The translations under genes and the position numbers were made by a program. From positions 1 to 10,891 of the forward strand of contig VFKU01000886.1 of assembly GCA_009885415.1 (NCBI GenBank): DNA of 10,891 nt, in the 5' to 3' direction. The DNA comes from Rhodothermota bacterium (lineage in GTDB: Bacteria > Hydrogenedentota > Hydrogenedentia > Hydrogenedentales > GCA-2746185). Each line of letters begins with the position of its first letter. The stretch's first letter is position 1. Below the pieces are notes generated by a model, which searched no databases, was not told where the DNA came from, and saw only the letters and a program-made list of their open reading frames with translations. Positions 1-6,793 of the stretch are shown here, piece by piece.

Positions 1-621
1 CGCCAGCAAGACCGCGACCCCCGCCAGCCAGACCGCCAGCCCACCGCCGATCGAAAAGGTCGCCGCCCATCCACAAACGCCCGCGATCGCGAGCCTACGC
101 CAATTCAGCGACCCCGATCCGAGTTGGCCAATCGCTGCCACAATGAAAAACACGGCCAACGAAAGACTGACAAGCAGACCCCAATTCCACACGGCGTACT
201 GGCTGCCGGAAAACAGGAGGCAAGCGATCACCGGCGCGGCCCACAACGAACCCCGACGGCCCGCCGCCCGCTCCGTTCCCGCAAGCGCGCGAACCATGAG
301 TGCAAAAATTCCCGCATAGAGCAGGAGAGTCACCGCGATCTCCCACCGCAGGTCCCAATGCGTGGCCCGCGCGAGGGGAATTACGATCAGGCTCGACACC
401 AAGCAGATATGCTCGTTCAGCCGCACGACAAAATCAGAGGGCGCCAGCCGGCCCTCGAACGCGTGCTGAATCGGCGTCACGTAGACCCACTCGTCGTAAT
501 ACGGCGCATCGTAGGCATAAGCGAACGAAAGCACGACGCAAGCGATAAACGGCGCAGCCGCCGCGGAAAGCCAAAGCCTGCGCCTCCTCTCCGGTGTACT
601 ATCGGATTCGGAACCCGCCAT
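1..621 (-). CDS. Polytopic membrane protein, 5' part only (glycosyltransferase-C-like, uncharacterised)
   Basis: An open frame of 207 codons starts at an ATG at 621 and leaves the window with no stop, so the C-terminal part is missing. The ATG follows an AAGAAGGG ribosome site. After a basic cytoplasmic N-terminus (RRRR at 12-15) comes a first membrane helix at about 16-37, then an outside loop with YYDEW (41-45) and RLNEH (67-71). More helices follow at about 72-87, 95-113, 126-138, 148-164 and 177-206. An acidic DE in the first outside loop followed by an NEH motif, and the later FSxxQYxxWNWG and TFSIGGGLAVW stretches, recall uncharacterised multi-pass proteins near polysaccharide genes that resemble GT-C (PMT/ArnT-like) glycosyltransferases. 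That assignment is by pattern only. It lies 96 bp beyond the response regulator on the same strand; I see no convincing promoter or terminator between them, so read-through is possible. Confidence 0.72.
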   Translation of the reverse strand, partial: MAGSESDSTPERRRRLWLSAAAAPFIACVVLSFAYAYDAPYYDEWVYVTPIQHAFEGRLAPSDFVVRLNEHICLVSSLIVIPLARATHWDLRWEIAVTLLLYAGIFALMVRALAGTERAAGRRGSLWAAPVIACLLFSGSQYAVWNWGLLVSLSLAVFFIVAAIGQLGSGSLNWRRLAIAGVCGWAATFSIGGGLAVWLAGVAVLLA

Positions 622-717
622 CGGCCCTTCTTTATCCTGGTATGTTCGACGCTTCCAAGGACCACCAAAGAATCAGAGACTGGCTGGATTCGAAAGTGTC
701 AGGCGAGGCTCGACCGC
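622..717. other. Gap between response regulator and membrane protein genes
   Basis: 96 bp. I see no hairpin-plus-T terminator and no convincing promoter; the best box pair (TTGGAA, 16 bp, GATAAA on the minus strand) would start transcription almost on the ATG. It holds the AAGAAGGG ribosome site of the membrane protein. Confidence 0.5.
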
Positions 718-2100
718 TCAGGCGCCTCTTGCCCCGGACTCTTTGTATTCGTTGAGCTTATTACGCAAGGTGCGAACGCTGATTTGCAGAATTTCCGCCG
801 CGCGGGTGCGATTGTCGCCGCAGTTCTCCAGCGTCTTGAGGATGAGTTCTTTTTCCATCTGCGCGACCGTCATCCCGACGCGCAGACCGCCACCGTTGGT
901 CGCGTGGCCGTTTGGCGCGGGCGGCGCTTCGCCGCGCAGGAAAGGGAAATCCGCCTCGCCGAGACTGTCGCCGGACGCGAGCACGACGGCGCGCTCGAGC
1001 GCGTTCTGCAACTCACGGACGTTGCCGGGCCAGGGGTAGGCCTCGAGCCGCGTGCGCGTGGTGGTGTCGATGCGCAGGCCCTTGCGCCCATTCTCGCGCG
1101 CGAAGTGATCGAGGTAATGCGCAATCAGTGCAGGAACGTCGTCGCGCCGCTCGCGCAGCGCAGGCAGTTGCATGGGAATCACGTTGAGCCGGAAAAAGAG
1201 GTCTTCGCGGAACTGCCCCTTCTCGACGGCCTTCTCGAGCGCGCGGTTCGAGGTGGCGATGATCCGCGTGTCAACGGGAATGGGTTTGTTGCCGCCGACG
1301 CGATCGATCTCGCGCTCCTGCAGCGCGCGGAGGAGCTTCGGCTGGAGATCGAGCGCCATTTCGCTGACTTCATCGAGCAGCAACGTGCCGCCGTCGGCGA
1401 GCTCGAAGCGGCCGATCTTCTTGTCGATGGCGCCGGTAAACGCGCCCTTCTCGTGTCCGAAGAGTTCGCTTTCGAGCAACCCGGCGGAAAGCGCCGCGCA
1501 GTTCACCTTGATAAACGGCTTGTCCTTGCGGTCGCCGGTGTAATGGATCGCGCGCGCGACGAGTTCCTTGCCGGTGCCGCTCTCGCCGCGAATGAGCACG
1601 GTCGACTTGCTGTGCGAGACCTTGCGAATCTGATCGTGCACCTTGAGCATCGCCGGGCTCTTGCCCACCATCGCGTCGAAGCGAAAGGGGCCGTTCACCG
1701 CCTGGCGCAGATAGCGGTTCTCCTCCGCCATGCGCTGCCGTTCGAGCGCGCGAGCGACCGAGAGATCGAGCTCGTCCGGCGTGAATGGTTTGAGGATGTA
1801 GTCTTCCGCGCCATCCTTCATCGCCTGCACGGCCGTCTCGATGGTGCCGTAAGCCGTCATCACAATACAGGGCACCGCAGAGCGTTCGCGCCGCACCCGC
1901 CGCACGACCTCGATGCCGTCCATCGGCGCCATCTTGAGGTCGGTAATCACCAGATCGAAATTGCCCTGCGCGAAGGCCGCGAGGCCCTCCTTGCCGCTCG
2001 ACGCGCCCTTGACCGTGTGCCCCGCGCGCGTCAGCGACTCCTCGACGTACTCGCGCATCAAATCTTCGTCGTCAATCACCAAAATATTCGCCCGGCCCAT
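718..2100 (-). CDS. NtrC-family sigma-54-dependent response regulator
   Basis: A 460-residue activator with the full NtrC layout. The receiver domain (about 5-120) has acidic pocket D10/D11, phospho-acceptor D54, T82 and K104. The AAA+ domain (about 145-375) has Walker A GESGTGKE (172-179), the sigma-54 contact loop GAFTGA (219-224), Walker B LLLDE (240-244) and a WPGNVREL sensor-II region. A Fis-type helix-turn-helix closes the protein (about 428-449). All catalytic elements are intact, so phosphorylation by the adjacent kinase should drive ATP-dependent opening of sigma-54 promoters. The in-frame GTG at 2106 would add two residues, but it overlaps the AGGGG ribosome site that sits 5 nt before the ATG at 2100, so the ATG is preferred. 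The gene starts 2 nt after the kinase stop. With the FlgN-like and TPR genes upstream, a FlgR/FleR-like control of flagellar genes is a fair inference; AtoC/ZraR-like roles cannot be excluded. Confidence 0.97.
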   Translation of the reverse strand: MGRANILVIDDEDLMREYVEESLTRAGHTVKGASSGKEGLAAFAQGNFDLVITDLKMAPMDGIEVVRRVRRERSAVPCIVMTAYGTIETAVQAMKDGAEDYILKPFTPDELDLSVARALERQRMAEENRYLRQAVNGPFRFDAMVGKSPAMLKVHDQIRKVSHSKSTVLIRGESGTGKELVARAIHYTGDRKDKPFIKVNCAALSAGLLESELFGHEKGAFTGAIDKKIGRFELADGGTLLLDEVSEMALDLQPKLLRALQEREIDRVGGNKPIPVDTRIIATSNRALEKAVEKGQFREDLFFRLNVIPMQLPALRERRDDVPALIAHYLDHFARENGRKGLRIDTTTRTRLEAYPWPGNVRELQNALERAVVLASGDSLGEADFPFLRGEAPPAPNGHATNGGGLRVGMTVAQMEKELILKTLENCGDNRTRAAEILQISVRTLRNKLNEYKESGARGA

Positions 2101-2111
2101 ACTCACCCCTG
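2101..2111 (-). promoter_or_regulatory. Ribosome binding site and stop/start junction of the response regulator
   Basis: On the minus strand AGGGG (2106-2110) overlaps the last kinase codons and TGA stop, then ATG follows with a 5-nt spacer. This decides the start at 2100 over the GTG at 2106, which lies inside the Shine-Dalgarno. The arrangement implies translational coupling and balanced kinase and regulator synthesis. Confidence 0.7.
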
Positions 2112-3002
2112 TTCCGCGATCGGCAACGCAATGCTAAAGGTCGCCCCCGCGCCCGGCGCGCTGCTCACGTCCATCGCGCCACCGTGCGACTCCACAATTT
2201 TCGCCGCCACGGCGAGCCCAAGTCCCGTCCCCTTCTCACGCGTCGTGAAGAACGGCATAAACACCTTTTGCAGATGCTCCGCCGGAATACCGCAACCCGT
2301 ATCTTTGATCGCAATCACGATTCGCCCACGCGAGAACTGGGCCGTCACCTCGACCCCGCCCGCGCCCTCAATGCTTTGCACCGCATTTTGCAACACGTTT
2401 AACAATACCTGCCGCAGCTTATGCGCGTCGCCCCGCAGCGCGAGACCTTGCTGCACTTCATTTCGAATGATAACGCCGGCCGGTACGCCGGAAAGATATC
2501 CGGCCGCAGAATCTACCAGTGTGCGCGCGTCGATCATTTCCATATTGAGATCGATCGGCCGGGTGTATTCGAGCAATTCACCGACCACGCGATCGAGACT
2601 CTTCGTCCCCACCAGAATTTTCTCGACCAGCCGCCGCCGCGGATCTTCTTTCGGGATGTCCCGCTCGAGCAGCGCCGCGAAACCCTGGATGCCGCCCAGC
2701 GGATTGCGAATCTCGTGCGCGACCGTCGCGGCCATCTCGCCCAGCGCCGCGAGCCGGTCCTTGCGCCGCAATTCTTCAAGTTGCCGGTTCTTCTCCTGCA
2801 ACTCGCGATCGCGCGCTTCAAGCTCGCGATCGAGGGATTGGATCCGCGCCTCAAGCCGGCGATACGACTCCTCCATCGTAGCGGAGGTGCGGCTGAAACG
2901 CTCGAAGGCATCGGTGAGCGCTCGCAGATCGGACTCGCCAGAGGCGAGCGCCGCGGGCTTCTGTTCGCCTTCCCCCGAATGGGCGGCCTGGATGCGCGCC
3001 AC
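2103..3002 (-). CDS. Soluble sensor histidine kinase (NtrB/FlgS-like)
   Basis: A 299-residue cytoplasmic kinase with no membrane helix and no recognisable PAS or GAF domain. Residues about 40-82 form a charged coiled coil that leads directly into the dimerisation helix with H-box HEIRNPL (autophosphorylated H96). The HATPase domain has the N-box around N206, G1 DTGCGIP (234-240), the F-box MPFFTT (249-254) and G2 GTGLGL (258-263), so it should be active. The start is a GTG, with GGGGG 11 nt upstream; the same frame has a stop at 3045 (the end of the previous gene), so the protein cannot be much longer at the N-terminus. It sits between a FlgN-like gene and its cognate NtrC-type regulator. A soluble kinase that senses through an N-terminal coiled coil recalls FlgS of Helicobacter and Campylobacter, which reads the state of the flagellar export apparatus. 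This is an analogy, not proof of orthology. Confidence 0.95.
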   Translation of the reverse strand: MARIQAAHSGEGEQKPAALASGESDLRALTDAFERFSRTSATMEESYRRLEARIQSLDRELEARDRELQEKNRQLEELRRKDRLAALGEMAATVAHEIRNPLGGIQGFAALLERDIPKEDPRRRLVEKILVGTKSLDRVVGELLEYTRPIDLNMEMIDARTLVDSAAGYLSGVPAGVIIRNEVQQGLALRGDAHKLRQVLLNVLQNAVQSIEGAGGVEVTAQFSRGRIVIAIKDTGCGIPAEHLQKVFMPFFTTREKGTGLGLAVAAKIVESHGGAMDVSSAPGAGATFSIALPIAEQG

Positions 3003-3044
3003 TGTGCGAATTCCCCCGTCGTTCCCCGCCGAATAGTGTACGCG

Positions 3045-3497
3045 CTACGCGCGCCGGTCAACAATCGCGCCGCCAGAGGCCTCGTCCGTGCCGTACTTTC
3101 GCGCGTTCTCGCGGCCACGGCGCAGGTCGCCCGCTTCGCCTTGCAGCGCGTCGACGGCTTGGGCCAGTCGGCCCGTTACCGCCGAGCGCTTCGATTCAAA
3201 CTCCTGCCGAAGCGCCTCGACCTTGCGCAACAACTGTTGCACGCCATCTCGCTCCGCATCGCTCAGGCGCAAAGCCGCGTCCCATTCCTTTTTCAGCGCG
3301 GAATGCTCGGCCACGAGTTCGTCGAGACGCCGCGCACGCTCCGCGTCTTCCTCGATCCACTGATCGTAATCCGGCTCGGCGGCCGAAGTCAGCACCGCAT
3401 CGAGCGCGGCGACCGCCTCCTCGATCCACACGATCTGGCGGCGGTAATAATCCGAAAAACGCGCGGCGATTCCTGCTTCGACCTCACGCGGACTCAC
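3045..3497 (-). CDS. FlgN-like coiled-coil protein (candidate flagellar export chaperone)
   Basis: A 150-residue, almost wholly alpha-helical, highly charged protein with no signal peptide or membrane segment. Long amphipathic heptad helices cover about 3-39, 43-78 and 80-128. It ends in a short tail with KYG (134-136) and a terminal DRRA. The length (FlgN proteins run about 140-160 residues), the helical layout and a C-terminal YG followed by a basic end fit FlgN, the cytoplasmic chaperone for hook-filament junction proteins FlgK and FlgL. Sequence conservation in that family is poor, so this is a shape-based call. The only available start is a GTG whose GTGA overlaps the TGA stop of the TPR gene; the protein contains no internal Met. 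It lies 42 nt before the kinase gene. Alternatives are FliT-like or an unrelated coiled-coil protein. Confidence 0.55.
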   Translation of the reverse strand: MSPREVEAGIAARFSDYYRRQIVWIEEAVAALDAVLTSAAEPDYDQWIEEDAERARRLDELVAEHSALKKEWDAALRLSDAERDGVQQLLRKVEALRQEFESKRSAVTGRLAQAVDALQGEAGDLRRGRENARKYGTDEASGGAIVDRRA

Positions 3498-6400
3498 GAC
3501 GCTGCCTGCGCGATCGCCGTGGGATCCGGCTGACCACGCCGGCGAAATTCGAAGCGGACCAGTTCGGCGCGGGCCTTGGCGTCGCCGGCATAACGTGAGC
3601 CCGAGCCTCCGACGGCGTCATACAAGGGCAGGCACTCCGCGAGGTTCCCCACGGCATACAAGGCGTTCGCTCGTTGATAAAAACTCCAGCGCTGCGCTTC
3701 CGTCTCTTCGACTTTCGTCGGCTCGACCGACGCCGACTCCGCCGGCGGTCCTTCCTTCGCCGCGGCTGGCGGCGTCACCATCGCGTACACCTCTGCCGCC
3801 TGCGTGTAATCGCCGCGGCGGAAAAGAAAATCGGCATATTGAACGGCCGCACGCTCAAACCAGGGCCGCTCCGCGGCGTGATCGGGCAGCGCGACGCGGC
3901 TTTGCAAATCGGCGACGAGCGCCCGGGCCTGCGCACTGCGGCCGAGCGTAAGGACCGCACGCAGCACGGTCTCGACACCCTCCGCGCTGCGCTCCGCGGG
4001 ATACTGCTCGTGCGCGTGCATCAGCACTTTCAACGCCTCGTCGGCATCTTTGCGCAGCAGCGTCTTCCCCCACGCCATTAGGAAACCGTAGGCCCGCGTG
4101 GGCTCAAGGTGCGACACCTCCACGCGCCCGGCGATCTGCAGACCCTCGTCCTCGGCGCCCGCCTCGAAGAGCCCTTCGGCCGCCTCGGCCAACGGCCCGG
4201 CCTCGTTCGTTACCGTGGCAACCTTGCCATACGTCTCGATCAATTCGCCTTCGAGACCGAGTTCACGGTACAAATCCGCAAGCGCGCGCAGCACGATCAA
4301 TTGCCGCGGTCCGCCTTCGGTGGCGCCGCTGAGCTCCTGCAGGCGAACGAAGGCGTTTTCGAGATCACCCTGCTGATGCGCGGCGTGCGCCCAACCGATC
4401 TTCGCGTCGAGCGCTTCGGGCGCGGCCCCATGCTCCTCCATCAGACGCTCGTATACCTTTTGTGCCTCCTTCGCGTCGCCGCCCTCGAGCAAGTATCCGG
4501 CCGCGGCGAGTAACACGCCGGGTTCATGCGCACCCGCGTCGTAGGCCGCAATCAATTTCTTACCCGCGCCCGCCGGCTCGCCGCGATCGGCGAGCATTTG
4601 TCCCGCGCGCCGCAGCACATCGGGATTGGTGGGATAGTGCTCCGCCGCGCGGTCCGCGAGCCGTCCCGCCTCGGCATGAAGACCGAGATCGTCGAGCACC
4701 AGCGAAAGCTCGACCAGCGCCGCCGGCATCACCTTCGATTCCGGAAAGAAATCGATCAATTCGTTGAGAACATTGCGGGCTTTTTCCGGTTGCTTCGCCG
4801 CCCGATACGCGCGCGCGAGCGCCAAGTACACGACGTCGTTGCCCTTCACCGTCGTCGCCGTATCGAGACGCTTGAGCAATTCCTCGATCGCAGCCTCCGG
4901 CTGGCCCGCGTCCAGCGCGAGCCCGGCCAGCCGTTCGAATGCCGTAGTTCCGGCGTCGGCGGCCGAGCCTTCGGTCGCCGCCAGCAGAAACGCCGCGCGC
5001 GCGGCCTTTGCGTTACCGCCGAGGGCAAAGGCGTCCCCCTGCACCAGGCGTGCGCGACCGGTCAACGGAGAACTCGGAAATTCCGAGAGCAGACGCTCCG
5101 CCGCGGTGATGGCCTCCGCGCGCCGCTGCGTGCGCAATTCCAGTTCGGCCAGCGCCAGCAACACGGCGTCGCGGTTGGGCGCGGACCCGTAGTTTTCCAG
5201 AATCCCGCGGAGCTCGGCGCGCGCAGCGGCGACGTTGCCCTCGCGCTCGTAGACCTCGGCCTTCCACATCAGCGCTTCGCTGGTCTTGGGATGTTCGTGG
5301 CCGACCGCGATCGCATCGTCGATCGCTTCGTGCAAGGGATTCGCCTCCGTGTCCGTCAACTGCGCGGGTGCGGCGAGAAACATCGCCTGCACATGGAGGA
5401 ACTTGGCGTTAACAACATCTTCACCCTCGCCCTTACCCTCGCCCTCGGCCCGGACGAGCGCAGCGCCGAGAAGACTTGCAGCGGCCACGTAGTCCTTCTC
5501 CTCCATCAGCGCCTCAGCCGTGCGCAGAGCGCGCTCGAGCGGCATCTGTGCGCGCGGGTCGCCGGCAACCGGATCAGCCGGGCGCAATTGGTTCCCATAA
5601 AGATAGGCAAACGTGAGCACGGCAGTGAACAGACCCAGCCCTGCGGCGGCCAAGGTACGGGCCGGCTGCTCGCGCGCCAGCGAGAGTAACGACGGCGGCA
5701 GCCACGACCTGCGCGGCGAAGGCGCCTCCGAAGTGGACGGCGGAACCTCCGCAGCGGTGGAGAGTTCTTGCTTCGCGGCGGAAGTAACAGCCGCCGGACT
5801 TGGCGCAGCCGCCGGTGTCGATGTTGCGGCCTGGCCCGCGGGCGCCAACTCAGCCGCTGCGCCGGCCGCGATATTTTCACTACCGATCTCTTCGATGATC
5901 GTCGTCTGCGTCACCGAGTCCAGAACGCGCGCGGGCACCGCATCGGCTTGCGGAGCAGGCGCGACGCTCGGCGGGGCGGGCGCCGGGACCGCCGCGAGGA
6001 TCTCGTCCATTTCGTCGGGTTCGACGTCGGCGCTCTCGGTGCCCTCGACCTCGGCCGAAGCGATCGCGTCCTCCGGCGCTTCTCCTTCGCCGGCGACGAG
6101 TTCGCCTGGAACACCTACGAGCGAGGAATCGGACGCGTCACCCGCGAGCACATCGTCGACGTCCAGCGCCTGCGGGAGATCGAGCGCATCACGCACCGAT
6201 TCGTCGGCGCCGGGCGCGGGCCCCTCGTTGACGGCCTCCGGAAATTGTGCAACCGTCCGCGGAGGATCCGGTTCTTCTTGCGCGGCAGACAGCGCGACCT
6301 CGGGCGGCGCCGCCTGACGAATCAGCGCGTCCATGTCCGACGCGCTTGCCTCGGCAGCCTCCTGTGGAGGAGGCTCCAGCGGCGCGGCTGGCCCTGAAGG

Positions 6401-6706
6401 AACGGACGTTGGTCGCGCGCGGTGTTCTTTGTCCTCAATGGCCGCGATCAATGCATCGAGTTCAGACTGCGTGACCTTGCCGCCTCCGCGCGCCGATGGT
6501 GCCGTGACGGGCACAGTCTCGACCGAATCGCGAGCGGGCGAATCGAGTGGCACGGGCGCAGCGACGGGAGTGGCGGCTTGCCGCGCGGAGCGCTCATTCG
6601 CCTCGAAAGCGGCGATCATCGCGTCGAGTTCGGACTGCAATACCTTGCCGCCCGCGCGCGTGGCCGGCGCTTCGGACTGCGGATTGTCGACGTCGCCAGA
6701 CGGCAC
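3494..6706 (-). CDS. Membrane-anchored TPR protein with repeated SELDALI motifs in a disordered cytoplasmic arm
   Basis: A 1070-residue protein in three parts. Residues 1-335 are Ala/Pro/Glu-rich, acidic and surely disordered, but carry four short conserved peptides: QSELDAMIAAFE (24-35), QSELDALIAAIE (80-91), SDMDALIRQA (123-132) and DEMDEILAAV (231-240). One membrane helix lies at about 351-370, preceded by R335, R345 and R350, which places the N-terminus in the cytoplasm. Residues about 388-1050 are a string of a dozen or more TPR-like helix pairs, clearest at 478-506, 513-545, 625-655, 731-760 and 1009-1030, which would lie outside the inner membrane. The start is GTG with GGGGG 6 nt upstream and a promoter 37-65 bp away. 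It is the first gene of a run with the FlgN-like, kinase and regulator genes. I do not recognise a named family. A motor-associated scaffold, in the manner of the TPR proteins PflA/PflB of Campylobacter, is one hypothesis. Confidence 0.9.
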   Translation of the reverse strand: MPSGDVDNPQSEAPATRAGGKVLQSELDAMIAAFEANERSARQAATPVAAPVPLDSPARDSVETVPVTAPSARGGGKVTQSELDALIAAIEDKEHRARPTSVPSGPAAPLEPPPQEAAEASASDMDALIRQAAPPEVALSAAQEEPDPPRTVAQFPEAVNEGPAPGADESVRDALDLPQALDVDDVLAGDASDSSLVGVPGELVAGEGEAPEDAIASAEVEGTESADVEPDEMDEILAAVPAPAPPSVAPAPQADAVPARVLDSVTQTTIIEEIGSENIAAGAAAELAPAGQAATSTPAAAPSPAAVTSAAKQELSTAAEVPPSTSEAPSPRRSWLPPSLLSLAREQPARTLAAAGLGLFTAVLTFAYLYGNQLRPADPVAGDPRAQMPLERALRTAEALMEEKDYVAAASLLGAALVRAEGEGKGEGEDVVNAKFLHVQAMFLAAPAQLTDTEANPLHEAIDDAIAVGHEHPKTSEALMWKAEVYEREGNVAAARAELRGILENYGSAPNRDAVLLALAELELRTQRRAEAITAAERLLSEFPSSPLTGRARLVQGDAFALGGNAKAARAAFLLAATEGSAADAGTTAFERLAGLALDAGQPEAAIEELLKRLDTATTVKGNDVVYLALARAYRAAKQPEKARNVLNELIDFFPESKVMPAALVELSLVLDDLGLHAEAGRLADRAAEHYPTNPDVLRRAGQMLADRGEPAGAGKKLIAAYDAGAHEPGVLLAAAGYLLEGGDAKEAQKVYERLMEEHGAAPEALDAKIGWAHAAHQQGDLENAFVRLQELSGATEGGPRQLIVLRALADLYRELGLEGELIETYGKVATVTNEAGPLAEAAEGLFEAGAEDEGLQIAGRVEVSHLEPTRAYGFLMAWGKTLLRKDADEALKVLMHAHEQYPAERSAEGVETVLRAVLTLGRSAQARALVADLQSRVALPDHAAERPWFERAAVQYADFLFRRGDYTQAAEVYAMVTPPAAAKEGPPAESASVEPTKVEETEAQRWSFYQRANALYAVGNLAECLPLYDAVGGSGSRYAGDAKARAELVRFEFRRRGQPDPTAIAQAAS
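5423..5446 (-). repeat. Two tandem 12-bp repeats inside the TPR gene
   Basis: Two adjacent 12-bp units (5423-5434 and 5435-5446) differ only at the last base and encode a Glu-Gly-Glu-Gly-Lys-Gly-Glu-Gly loop at about residues 421-429. This looks like a replication-slippage expansion in a loop before the next TPR helix. Confidence 0.7.
5987..6025 (-). repeat. SELDALI motif copy 4 of the TPR protein (degenerate)
   Basis: Encodes residues 228-240 with core DEMDEILAAV. Only the acidic-Met-Asp-x-Ile-Leu-Ala pattern remains, so it could be chance in an acidic Ala-rich region. Confidence 0.35.
6311..6346 (-). repeat. SELDALI motif copy 3 of the TPR protein (shorter)
   Basis: Encodes residues 121-132 with core SDMDALIRQA. 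The Gly-Gly-Lys-Val lead-in is missing but the acidic-hydrophobic-Asp-Ala-Leu-Ile core is kept, as expected for a conserved short linear motif in a disordered chain. Confidence 0.6.
6431..6484 (-). repeat. SELDALI motif copy 2 of the TPR protein
   Basis: Encodes residues 75-92, with core QSELDALIAAIE. It is preceded by GGGKVT, as copy 1 is preceded by GGKVL, so the repeat unit includes the Gly-Gly-Lys-Val lead-in. Confidence 0.8.
6596..6649 (-). repeat. SELDALI motif copy 1 of the TPR protein
   Basis: Encodes residues 20-37, with core QSELDAMIAAFE. It matches copy 2 at DNA level as well: comparing 6612-6660 with 6444-6492, about 40 of 49 positions agree by my count, which points to a duplication. 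The core resembles the SQxEIDALL peptide at the N-terminus of FliM and FliN. Confidence 0.8.
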
Positions 6707-6742
6707 CTCTCGCCCCCACTCTTGGAATACTCAGCCCCGCTC

Positions 6743-6771
6743 ACTATAGCACCACGTCCGTCGGCGGGCAA
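6743..6771 (-). promoter_or_regulatory. Sigma-70-like promoter for the TPR/FlgN-like/kinase/regulator run
   Basis: On the minus strand TTGCCC (6766-6771) and TATAGT (6743-6748) are separated by exactly 17 bp: 4/6 and 5/6 matches to consensus. The expected transcript start near 6736 leaves a leader of about 30 nt that contains the GGGGG ribosome site of the TPR gene. It lies wholly in the 87-bp gap after the FG-GAP gene, so the four-gene run can be transcribed on its own. I found no GG-N10-GC sigma-54 element in this gap. Confidence 0.6.
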
Positions 6772-6793
6772 CGGGAATCCGCGGCCTTTTTGT

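Noticed and set aside
622..717. Promoter or sigma-54 site upstream of the membrane protein
   Set aside because: The best -35/-10 pair would place the start on the ATG, and the nearest GG/GC pairs have the wrong spacing for sigma-54 (not 10 nt).
2101..2106. GTG at 2106 as the response regulator start
   Set aside because: It overlaps the kinase stop and lies within the Shine-Dalgarno of the ATG at 2100, leaving no ribosome site of its own.
124..3036. Plus-strand open frame of 970 codons opposite the regulator, kinase and membrane protein genes
   Set aside because: Its translation is Arg/Ala-rich with no domain. The minus strand encodes clear NtrC and kinase proteins here; long antisense frames are usual in GC-rich genes.
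4526..5689. Plus-strand open frame of 387 codons opposite the TPR gene
   Set aside because: Arg/Gln/Leu-rich shadow with no recognisable domain, fully inside a coherent TPR coding region.
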